Assembly: GCF_018070025.1 (NCBI RefSeq) | Contig: NZ_JAGPYQ010000002.1 | Coordinates: 2,294,001-2,358,000 of the forward strand | Source: Streptomyces liliiviolaceus | Lineage (GTDB): Bacteria; Actinomycetota; Actinomycetes; Streptomycetales; Streptomycetaceae | Length of the DNA stretch: 64,000 nt | Direction of reading: 5' to 3' | Part shown: positions 57,497-64,000 of the stretch, piece by piece | Position numbering within the stretch: the first letter of the stretch is position 1 | Layout of the letters: each line of letters opens with the position of its first letter | Position numbers and translations under genes: made by a program | The notes under the pieces: generated by a model | Databases searched by the model: none | What the model was told of the DNA's origin: nothing | Seen by the model: the letters and a program-made list of their open reading frames with translations, nothing else

Positions 57497-57516
57497 CGCC
57501 CCGACCTGTACGCCGC

Positions 57517-57569
57517 ATGCCCGTGGGGCCGGACCACCCCTCTACAGGGTGGTCCGGCCCCACGGGCAT
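57517..57569. terminator. Strong bidirectional terminator
   Basis: Perfect 23-bp arms (ATGCCCGTGGGGCCGGACCA and three more bases, with their complement) enclose a seven-base loop. It lies between the convergent lipoprotein and DUF317 genes. Confidence 0.92.
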
Positions 57570-57604
57570 ATATGAGGGCTGCCCACCCCGCCGTACGGCT
57601 GCTG

Positions 57605-58426
57605 TCAGGTAGCCGGGGCACGCAGGAGCCGCTCCCGCGTACTGTCGGGCAGCACACGGCGCAGGACCGGTACGGTCGAGCTGAGGAAGTCGGCGAACGC
57701 GGCAACGAGGTCGTGGGGCACGCTGGCGCTGAAAGAGGCCGCCCACAGGCAGCCCTCACCCGGCACCGGTTCGGACCATGCCTGCCAGCCGGCCAATCCC
57801 GGCTCATCCACCTCGCCGGTCAAGGTCCATGGATCGGCATCCTGGATGAGCGGCGGGATCTCACCGAGGCGGATGTGCGTGGCGAACGTCGGGTCGATCG
57901 CTGTCGTAGCAGGCTGGTCGATGTCGCGGATCCAGCCGCGCGAGCTGACCACGTCGAGCACCCGCCCAGGGTCACCGAGTGGAGTGGCGGGCTGCTCACG
58001 GGCATCGAGGGCGGTGAGAAAGTCGGCGAGGACTTCTCCGGGCAGGTCGGGAGTGAAGTAGGCGGACCACTGGGCAAGCGGGCTGCTCACGTCCTGGCGG
58101 GCGCTGACCTGCCAGGCGATCGGCAGGCCGCCAAGGTGGAACGGCTCGTCCGCCAAAACCCACTGCGCCCATCGCAGCCTGTCAGGGCTGAGGTGCAGCA
58201 CGGTGCTGCGCAGGACCTGCCGGTCATCCGGATCCTCGTCCGGCTCCCGCCGTCCGCGGACGATCGTCAGGCTCGTCCAGCCGAGGCCAGCGAGCGTGTC
58301 GGCGACGGTGTCGCAGAGGCGTCCGTCATCACCGCTCAGATGACGAGGGCCGACCCAGTACATGCGCTGGGCCGGGTTCGGGAGGGACGGGCCGAGGGAA
58401 AAGTCGGTGTTCAGGGGCGCCTCCAA
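57605..58426 (-). CDS. DUF317 protein
   Basis: This 273-residue protein shows the Streptomyces DUF317 pattern twice: YWVGPRHLSGDD with a later WQVSARQDVSSPLAQWSAYF, and FTPDLPGEVLADFLTALDA. These beta-rich proteins are frequent beside mobile elements and their role is unknown. TTG 58426 is the furthest start but overlaps its own GGAGG site; a CTG four codons later or ATG at residue 22 are alternatives. Confidence 0.75.
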   Translation of the reverse strand: MEAPLNTDFSLGPSLPNPAQRMYWVGPRHLSGDDGRLCDTVADTLAGLGWTSLTIVRGRREPDEDPDDRQVLRSTVLHLSPDRLRWAQWVLADEPFHLGGLPIAWQVSARQDVSSPLAQWSAYFTPDLPGEVLADFLTALDAREQPATPLGDPGRVLDVVSSRGWIRDIDQPATTAIDPTFATHIRLGEIPPLIQDADPWTLTGEVDEPGLAGWQAWSEPVPGEGCLWAASFSASVPHDLVAAFADFLSSTVPVLRRVLPDSTRERLLRAPAT

Positions 58427-58438
58427 AGGCTGAGTGAG

Positions 58439-58729
58439 TCAATTGCCGCCGGCGCGGCGTCGAGGGCGGCGCGGGGGCGGCTGAACCGGGGACTGCCAGG
58501 CCAGCAGCACAGCCACCTCGGGCGGAAGATGCCCGAGCTGAGTTTCTGCGTCCCGGCCTTCAGCGAGATAGACGACCATTTGCCCCTCCTTGTCCGTGAA
58601 CGGCACTACCTGTTCGAGGCGGTGAGCCATGGGGAAAAAGGGGTTCATGGCTTGCCGTACGGGAGCGGAACGGTCGCAGCCGGACAGAAAATCGATAAGC
58701 TCACCAACGGTCATTTCTTTATGTGTCAC
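58439..58729 (-). CDS. Small acidic-helical protein upstream of DUF317 gene
   Basis: In this 96-residue protein GTG 58729 follows AAGGAG by six bases; an ATG two codons earlier overlaps that site. TVGELIDFLSGCDRSAPVRQ and EGQMVVYLAEGRDAETQLGH suggest a compact alpha/beta protein of the kind found in actinophages and plasmids. It is probably co-transcribed with the DUF317 gene 12 bases downstream. Confidence 0.65.
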   Translation of the reverse strand: MTHKEMTVGELIDFLSGCDRSAPVRQAMNPFFPMAHRLEQVVPFTDKEGQMVVYLAEGRDAETQLGHLPPEVAVLLAWQSPVQPPPRRPRRRAGGN

Positions 58730-59761
58730 GGACATCTCCTTGAAGGGGTTACGGACAGGACAGCGATATTGCCTGCGCCAGCGAGTTCACCGCAGCAACA
58801 ATATCGACCAGCGTGGTCACGCCGAAGAGCACCAGACAGCCATGTGCGCGGACCATGCCAGTGATGTGACGCCGTCGGCTCTGCGACGACCGGCGGGAAC
58901 CAATCGAGGAAAAGCCTTTCTCTTTGCTACAGACACGATAATCGGCGCGGACGTCCTCAGTGAAGCTGGAACTGCCAGCAAAGAACCGACCCAAAAAATG
59001 GACCAAACAGCCCAAGTCGCCCCTCATGCAGGAATAGGCGCAGCAGATCAACGATGATGCCAAAATACTCGACTCACCGGAGCGTAAATCACGAAGCACC
59101 ACCTATTTAACCGGAACTTCCTACAAGAAGACACCCACGTTGACATGCTGTCGAAGCGTTGGCCAGTCTTTCGGTGATTTTCCCTGTCTGCCTCCGGCGA
59201 AATACTGCCTCTACTCAGCTGTAGGTTCTCGAAAATCGTGCCACATTCTCTGCACTGACTAGATAGCAGCACCACTTATGGCGTCTCCATGAGACCCTAG
59301 TTCAGCAGGGCCCCTCATTCGGCCAGAGTGAAACCAACTTTCAACCTGCCGTATGCGGCACCGTTGGCCATTGGTTGCTATCGCCCCCGGGCGGCAAGAT
59401 GCTACGGGCAGGGGCCGGGGCTTGTCGTCGGCGGAGGCAGTGCCTGCGTCCCATGCCAAGAGGTACGCACGCCGTGGATACTCCCGCCGTAGCAGTCAGC
59501 GTCCGCTTCCGCCACGCTCCAAGAGCCCGAAAGCGCGCCCGCGACCACTCGTCCACGGCTTCGGGAGCCTGAAGTGAGAAATCGGCGGGCTTCGTCGCGG
59601 TCCACGGGGCGCTGTCATTTGTCGGCGGCGCGGCAGCCGCCAGCGTGGGCCTCGACCGTGAGGTCGGATGGGGCACCTTTCAGGTCCAAGTACGCCTGAC
59701 CTGGAGCCAGTACCGTGTGAGTCCCGGAGTTGCAGACTCCGGGACTCACGTATTTGGGGTG
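58730..59761. other. Gene-free, partly AT-rich kilobase
   Basis: No frame here combines a start site, ribosome binding site and plausible composition. 58900-59300 is AT-rich and probably carries the promoter for the small protein/DUF317 pair. A minus-strand frame near 59341-59676 has normal GC bias but no recognisable domain. The right end holds a terminator. Confidence 0.4.
59717..59749. terminator. Terminator hairpin after GNAT gene
   Basis: Perfect 14-bp arms GTGAGTCCCGGAGT and complement enclose a five-base loop (TGCAG), 12 bases beyond the acetyltransferase stop. Confidence 0.88.
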
Positions 59762-60337
59762 CTACGAGCCGAGGACATGACCCTTGCGTAGTTCGCGGAC
59801 CATGCAGGTGTAGAGGGGAGCATCGGGCCACGGATGGGATGTGCCGATGGGCTGGTAGCCCCATGCGGTGTAGGCGGACTGCGCGGCGGTGGCTTCGGGC
59901 TCGGGCCGCACAGTTAGGGTGACCCGCTCGGCGCCGACTTCGTCGAGGAGCTGCGTGTGAAGACCGGCTGCGATACTGCGGCGGCGCCACGCCTTGCGTA
60001 CCGCGAGTTCAATGATCACGAATGTGCGAAAGCCGGTCTCGTGCATGAACTCTTTGGGTAGTTTGACGTCTATGAGGTTGCGCCACCACCGAGTCTCGGC
60101 ATCGAGGTAGTACCCGTAGGTGAAGCCGACGATCTCGGCACCGTCCTGGGCCAGGACGAGGCGCATGCCTGGCCTGGCGGCGTGTGTCCCGTAGTGCTCG
60201 ATGAACTCGGCGACGTCTCGCGGTCCTTCGCTGTACGGGGGTTCTGCGTAGACCTCCTCGTACGCAGAAATAAACGTGTCAAGTTGGTCGGCTGCTTCGC
60301 CGTTGTTATACCGGTGGTACGAAATCGCGTTCGTCAT
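59762..60337 (-). CDS. GNAT N-acetyltransferase
   Basis: This 191-residue acetyl-CoA-dependent transferase has motif A at FVIIELAVRKAWRRRSIAAG (the usual Q/RxxGxG/A pyrophosphate loop is RRRSIA) and motif B at AQSAYTAWGYQPIG. It starts in an ATGA overlap with the TPR regulator upstream, so both are made from one mRNA. The substrate is unknown. Confidence 0.88.
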   Translation of the reverse strand: MTNAISYHRYNNGEAADQLDTFISAYEEVYAEPPYSEGPRDVAEFIEHYGTHAARPGMRLVLAQDGAEIVGFTYGYYLDAETRWWRNLIDVKLPKEFMHETGFRTFVIIELAVRKAWRRRSIAAGLHTQLLDEVGAERVTLTVRPEPEATAAQSAYTAWGYQPIGTSHPWPDAPLYTCMVRELRKGHVLGS

Positions 60338-61644
60338 GCTGCTGCCCTTTCCTCTACGTATTCCGCGAGGGCCTCGGAAGCCTCGCGGGCTGCGACAGCA
60401 TCTTCGCTGTCGAGGCTCGCCCGCACCTCGCCGAGTCGGCGCAGGACACGGCCGGACTCGACCTCGTCGAGGTGGCCGAGGCTGCTGACGGCATGGTCGG
60501 CGCCTTCGTCGACCTCACCGGCGCCAATCAGGCTCCGGGAGAGTGTGAGCCGGTAGAGGGCGCGGTTGCGACCGTAGATGCGGTCCTGATGTTCGAGCGA
60601 GGCGCGCAGAAAGGAAACAGCACGGCCGTGGTGTCCGAGCTCGGCCCACATGAGGCCCTGGTGGTATTCGAGTTCGGCGTGCCCGTGGAAGGCAGCCCAC
60701 TGAGGGCCAGGCCTGCCACCGCGGCCAGCGCGGTCCACCAATCTCATTGAGTCGGCGAGCTGCTGGCGGGCTGACGTCGCATCGTGCAGCACAGAGAGAG
60801 CACGGGCCCGCCGCGAGGCCATGACCGATTGCAGGATGGGTGAGTCAAAGGCAGCGGCGCGTTCCTGTGCAGCTCGGGCAAGGTCGTGTCCCTCTCGGGG
60901 ACGGCCCTCGTAACTGGCCTGCAGACTCAGACCGGACATAACGAGGATCTCCAGCGACGAATCGCGGATCATCGCCGCCGTGGTGAGCGCTTCGCCCCAG
61001 TAGGCACGGGCCTGCGCTTGGCGGTCGCCGTCGTAGGCGAGCCATGCACAGTGCTCCGCGGTCTCCCCTGCAAGCAGATGCAGCTGCTTGCCGATCGTGT
61101 CGGGGTATCGGCCGGTGTTAATGACACGGCGCACCCGCCGCAGGTGCCGTTCCGCGAGACGGAAGACGTCCCCGCCGCCATACGCATTGTCGAGGTGGTA
61201 GAGCGAGCGCAGGCCCTCACGCAGTTCAAGCAGGTGCGGAGTGCCGACGGCGTCGGACCGGCCGGACGGTGCTCTCGTCAGTCCGGATTGCGGCAAACCG
61301 ACAGACGCGGCGGCTCCAATCGAGTCGGCCAGAAAATCGCGTCGGCCCACAGTGAGATTCTCCTGAGTAATGCGGGGCGGGGCATAGCCCACCGCCACAC
61401 CCGGTGGAGGGCCGGGTAACCCCAGCTCTTGCGGGCTCACTCCGAACATCGCGTGCAGGACGCGCCAAGAGCGCGCACGGGGGCCGGGAGGCTTCGGAAG
61501 ACGCCACCGCCGGAACTGGCGTTCCGTCAACGTGACGGCCTCGCCGAGCACGTTCGCGGTCATGTCGAATGCTCGCAGGAAGTCCGTGGGCTTGTCCCAA
61601 CCATGTGCTGAGCATGCGAGATCGAAGTTCGTCGGGTCGGTCAC
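60334..61644 (-). CDS. TPR-repeat transcriptional regulator
   Basis: This 436-residue protein belongs to a Streptomyces regulator group with an atypical N-terminal HTH (VLGEAVTLTERQFRRWRLPK) and a long C-terminal TPR region (LHLLAGETAEHCAWLAYDGD onward, ~130-430) that senses a peptide or small ligand. GTG 61644 follows GGAGG by seven bases. It is divergent from the small-gene cluster at 61809; direct repeats between them are its likely binding site. Confidence 0.82.
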   Translation of the reverse strand: MTDPTNFDLACSAHGWDKPTDFLRAFDMTANVLGEAVTLTERQFRRWRLPKPPGPRARSWRVLHAMFGVSPQELGLPGPPPGVAVGYAPPRITQENLTVGRRDFLADSIGAAASVGLPQSGLTRAPSGRSDAVGTPHLLELREGLRSLYHLDNAYGGGDVFRLAERHLRRVRRVINTGRYPDTIGKQLHLLAGETAEHCAWLAYDGDRQAQARAYWGEALTTAAMIRDSSLEILVMSGLSLQASYEGRPREGHDLARAAQERAAAFDSPILQSVMASRRARALSVLHDATSARQQLADSMRLVDRAGRGGRPGPQWAAFHGHAELEYHQGLMWAELGHHGRAVSFLRASLEHQDRIYGRNRALYRLTLSRSLIGAGEVDEGADHAVSSLGHLDEVESGRVLRRLGEVRASLDSEDAVAAREASEALAEYVEERAAA

Positions 61645-61715
61645 TTCGTGCCTCCGGTGCTACGTCGTATCCCGACGGTAGCGGTAATGAATCGTCACGA
61701 GTCCTTCCATGCGGA

Positions 61716-61747
61716 AAGTCCGGCCAAAAGTCCGGGGCGAAGTCCGG
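61716..61747. promoter_or_regulatory. Three direct repeats AAGTCCGG, 12-bp period
   Basis: AAGTCCGG occurs at 61716, 61728 and 61740, exactly one helical turn plus about 1.5 bp apart, in the divergent promoter region of the TPR regulator and the small-gene cluster. Regularly phased direct repeats suggest cooperative binding of a regulator along one DNA face. Confidence 0.55.
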
Positions 61748-61808
61748 CGTCATCTCACTCACAGCGGTTGCCTTGAAGAGAGCGAGATCCAGCGATGGGA
61801 GTTCGAGC

Positions 61809-61976
61809 ATGAACAGCAAACGAAGGCCCGCAGCGACGCAAGGTGACGCGGCCGAGGTCGAAGGTCCGGGACCAGTGTTGACGAGTGCAGTCCTCACCGC
61901 GACAGCCCTGTTCGGCAAAAGAGTCCGCCCGAGTGCGTCCAACAGCGCCCGCCCCGTGCCGGAGGCGTCGCCATGA
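61809..61976 (+). CDS. Small basic protein, first of a coupled cluster
   Basis: This 55-residue frame starts at ATG 61809 behind GGGAG and ends in an ATGA overlap with the next gene. The sequence (MNSKRRPAATQGDAAEVEGP, PVLTSAVLTATALFGKRVRP) has a basic start and a short hydrophobic centre. No family was recognised. It could be a precursor peptide, but nothing proves that. Confidence 0.5.
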   Translation: MNSKRRPAATQGDAAEVEGPGPVLTSAVLTATALFGKRVRPSASNSARPVPEASP

Positions 61977-62557
61977 CCGATGCACTCCAACGAATGAACA
62001 CCGAGCTGGAAGTCGACGATACTGACCAAACGAAGCTGGCCGAGGCTGACGACGCAACTGCTGTCATGACCTCGCGGGAACGGCAGCTGGCCGTCTCACA
62101 CTGGCTGTTGTGCGCGGCACCGGACATGGGGCTTGCTCGCGTTCAGTGGGCCGAGCGGGGAATCACCATCCTCGCCTGTGGCGGAATCTTGTCCGCGGTC
62201 CGCGTCCCCGCATCGATGGTGTGGGCCGCTGCGGGGACGTCGCAGTTCGACGAGGTGGACGTCTACCTCGCGCAAAAACTGCACGGGGGCCCCGTGTTCA
62301 TGGACATGCATGCCCACTACTACTACGCCTTGGTGCCGGGCCATACCTCGCTGCGCTGGCGCGGGCTTCCTGGCGTCGCGTGCTTCGGCCGCGACACCAT
62401 CCTTGGCGTGCCGGCCGTAACCCGTCTAGACCCGACTGGCCGCTCGTACTGGTGCGTGCCCATGGACTCCCCTGGCGAGCTGTGCAACCCGGCCGACGTC
62501 GTGACACTCATCCAGCAGGCGCAGGCCAGCCAGAGGGTGGGAGGCGTCCTCTTATGA
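61973..62557 (+). CDS. Hypothetical protein of coupled cluster
   Basis: In this 194-residue protein the central part (ARVQWAERGITILACGGILS, then QKLHGGPVFMDMHAHYYYAL, GVACFGRDTILGVPAVTRLD, WCVPMDSPGELCNPADVV) resembles short Streptomyces proteins encoded beside TPR regulators and HATPase genes, with a fold reminiscent of prim-pol N-terminal domains. Function is unknown. It overlaps both neighbours by four bases. Confidence 0.7.
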   Translation: MTDALQRMNTELEVDDTDQTKLAEADDATAVMTSRERQLAVSHWLLCAAPDMGLARVQWAERGITILACGGILSAVRVPASMVWAAAGTSQFDEVDVYLAQKLHGGPVFMDMHAHYYYALVPGHTSLRWRGLPGVACFGRDTILGVPAVTRLDPTGRSYWCVPMDSPGELCNPADVVTLIQQAQASQRVGGVLL

Positions 62558-62775
62558 GCGCGCTCAACCCCGTACGGGCAGCGATCCCCACGCCGCGCAT
62601 GACGCTTGCTTCCCTCGCGGCCGATGGTGGACGTGACATGCACCTCGTTGCTGCATCCGCAGACGAGTGCAGCATCACACCGATAGTCGACAGTGGCGAG
62701 GCCGTCTGGGTCACCTTGGTCAACAACGAAGCCCAGTCCGCACACGACGCACTGACGCTATCCCTCATCTTCTGA
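62554..62775 (+). CDS. Hypothetical small protein
   Basis: This 73-residue frame starts in an ATGA overlap with the gene before it and ends 12 bases before the ATPase gene, whose GAGAAGGA site lies in the gap. Its sequence (LAADGGRDMHLVAASADECS, GEAVWVTLVNNEAQSAHDAL) was not recognised. Context alone supports it as real. Confidence 0.5.
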   Translation: MSALNPVRAAIPTPRMTLASLAADGGRDMHLVAASADECSITPIVDSGEAVWVTLVNNEAQSAHDALTLSLIF

Positions 62776-62787
62776 GAAGGATCGGAC

Positions 62788-63264
62788 ATGGAGTACGTCC
62801 CGGTGCTAGCCCTGTTCCCGGGTATGGGCGTTGCCGGTACCTTCGTGCAACGTCCGCAGGCTTGTGAGCGGCGCTTCCCCCTCGCGCCGAATGCCGTGCT
62901 GCTCGCTCGGTTGCACAGCCGAACACGGCTCACGACCATGGACTGGCACGGGGATCAGGACAAGGCCTTGCTCATCATCGACGAGCTGATGGACAACGCT
63001 ATCGAGGATGTCGAACCACAGCTTCCGGCAGAAGAGATCGGCCTCGCTCTGTCCGTTGATGGAGAAGAAGCACTGCTGATCTCTGTGGCAGACCCGAGTC
63101 CCGCGTTCCCGAACTTCGAGGAAGCCCGAGCCGCGGAGGACAAGGGTTTCGCCCTCGTACTGTGCCTCGGCGGCGAACTCAGCTGGTTCATTTCAGAGGA
63201 CGGCATGACGAAGACCGTCCAGGCACTGATCAGTTACCGCCCCACGCCGGGCGACACCCACTAG
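62788..63264 (+). CDS. GHKL-type ATP-binding protein (anti-sigma-factor-kinase-like)
   Basis: This 158-residue protein resembles the RsbW/SpoIIAB-like HATPase_c_2 family common in Streptomyces. The N-box is ALLIIDELMDNAIED (about residues 60-74); the G1 position reads VADPSPAFPNF, so the usual DxGxG is degenerate; G2-like GFALVLCLGG follows. Such proteins usually bind partner proteins rather than hydrolyse ATP strongly. It ends the small cluster. Confidence 0.8.
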   Translation: MEYVPVLALFPGMGVAGTFVQRPQACERRFPLAPNAVLLARLHSRTRLTTMDWHGDQDKALLIIDELMDNAIEDVEPQLPAEEIGLALSVDGEEALLISVADPSPAFPNFEEARAAEDKGFALVLCLGGELSWFISEDGMTKTVQALISYRPTPGDTH

Positions 63265-63445
63265 TCGGCCGCCGGGCCGCAGCCCTCCGCCTCTGATTCC
63301 CCCTATGTGATCAGAGGTCTCCGGACTGTCGCTCGGCGGCTCTCAGCCCCCTGCTTTGAGGACTCAACCCCCATGCCGTTCTTACGCGCACCAGGCCAGT
63401 GCGCTCCTTTGGTTCACCCCTTTCGTCCGAGGCGGGGGTGTGCCG

Positions 63446-64000
63446 ATGTTCAGAAGTGACATGGCCTTGGCAACTCCTCACCCGGCTGGTCGGGACACGC
63501 GGCTGAGCCGTGCTCTGGAGGATCTTCGACTGGGCCGGTGGCTGGAGACGAAGACCCTGCTGGAGGACACGAACACCTGGGACCTGTGGTGCAGCCGCAG
63601 CCAGGTCCTCGGCCGTGGCGCGGTCGGAACCGGTGCTATCGCGGCATGGTGCGAGGAGGAACCCGACAACTACAACGCGTGGATGATGCGGGCCCGTGAA
63701 CTGTCGGAGGCCGTGGTCATCGCCCACAAAAAAGGGGTCGACCGTCGGGACCTCATGCAGGCCGTCCTCGCAGCCCGGTACGCGTGCGACATCGCCGAGG
63801 AGCGGTGGCCGCAGAGTCCGGTACCCCACCTGAGCCGTATGGCTCTGGCGCAGGTCGATCTCGACCCGAGGGACCCTCACGACCCGATGAACTGGCTGGA
63901 CCGCAAGGACATGCTGCCGCGGGGGCCCTGGAGGCTGTTGCGTCGGGTGGACGAGCTGGACCCGCACAACCGTGAGGGCTTCCACCGGATGCTTGCCCTC
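63446..64000 (+). CDS. Helical repeat protein, 5' part, continues beyond window
   Basis: The frame opens at ATG 63446 behind GGCGGGGGTG and stays open to the right edge, giving at least 185 residues; a second in-frame ATG is at 63461. LSRALEDLRLGRWLETKTLL, EEPDNYNAWMMRARELSEAV, and PVPHLSRMALAQVDLDPRDP look like TPR/SEL1-type helical pairs found in Streptomyces proteins of unknown function. Confidence 0.7.
   Translation, partial: MFRSDMALATPHPAGRDTRLSRALEDLRLGRWLETKTLLEDTNTWDLWCSRSQVLGRGAVGTGAIAAWCEEEPDNYNAWMMRARELSEAVVIAHKKGVDRRDLMQAVLAARYACDIAEERWPQSPVPHLSRMALAQVDLDPRDPHDPMNWLDRKDMLPRGPWRLLRRVDELDPHNREGFHRMLAL

Noticed and set aside
58749..58856. Minus-strand 35-codon frame MVRAHGCLVLFGVTTLVDIV... 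resembling a RiPP precursor
   Set aside because: It has no ribosome binding site, no modification enzyme nearby and lies in AT-rich spacer; the resemblance is only a hydrophobic stretch with a C-terminal Cys.

Overview
The window is high-GC actinobacterial DNA, almost certainly from a Streptomyces chromosome. GC-rich codon use, GTG/ATG starts behind GGAGG-like sites, ATGA gene overlaps and Streptomyces-type families (WhiB, MMPL, DUF317, MAB_1171c-type, AbfB-domain enzymes) all point there. No rRNA or tRNA gene was found.

Positions 1-24,545 look like ordinary chromosome. They hold the 3' end of a secreted AbfB-domain glycosidase and an ATP-grasp-like protein. Next comes a sugar operon: lipoprotein binding protein, two permeases, PfkB kinase and a GH4 enzyme with an alpha-galactosidase-type motif. 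An efflux block follows: MMPL plus two-component system, facing an FAD monooxygenase/MFS pair, with nearly identical leaders in inverted orientation; then a second MMPL gene. A minus-strand operon encodes a membrane protein, a winged-helix regulator and an ABC-2 exporter. A long repeat-rich protein carries an N-terminal motif seen in contractile-injection-system cargo.

At 24,546 a strong ribosome binding site is followed by only eight codons, MKMLINVP, matching the start of dihydroxyacetone kinase subunit DhaK. The reading frame then stops and a tyrosine integrase begins. I read this as the left junction of an integrated element. To its right lie an excisionase-like gene, a WhiB-HTH gene, a complete type I-E CRISPR-Cas locus (cas3-cas8e-cse2-cas7e-cas5e-cas6e-cas1-cas2) between two arrays with homologous leaders, a two-gene membrane protein plus HD/Hsp90-like ATPase module, a phospholipase-D-domain remnant, and an XRE/ImmA-IrrE/MAB_1171c/NUDIX operon. 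Beyond these are a replication-like HTH gene, a second WhiB-HTH gene, a DUF2637-like membrane protein with about 48 copies of a 12-bp repeat, an IS630 element, MobC and a relaxase. No right junction was seen, so the element, or a composite of several, may extend past the window.

The last 8 kb hold Streptomyces-specific genes: a lipoprotein, a DUF317 protein, a GNAT acetyltransferase, and a TPR regulator divergent from a tight cluster of four small genes ending in a GHKL-type ATPase. A partial gene runs off the right edge. The best candidate for a poorly described system is the membrane protein/HD-ATPase pair at 39.1-42.3 kb, beside the CRISPR locus and inside the putative mobile island.
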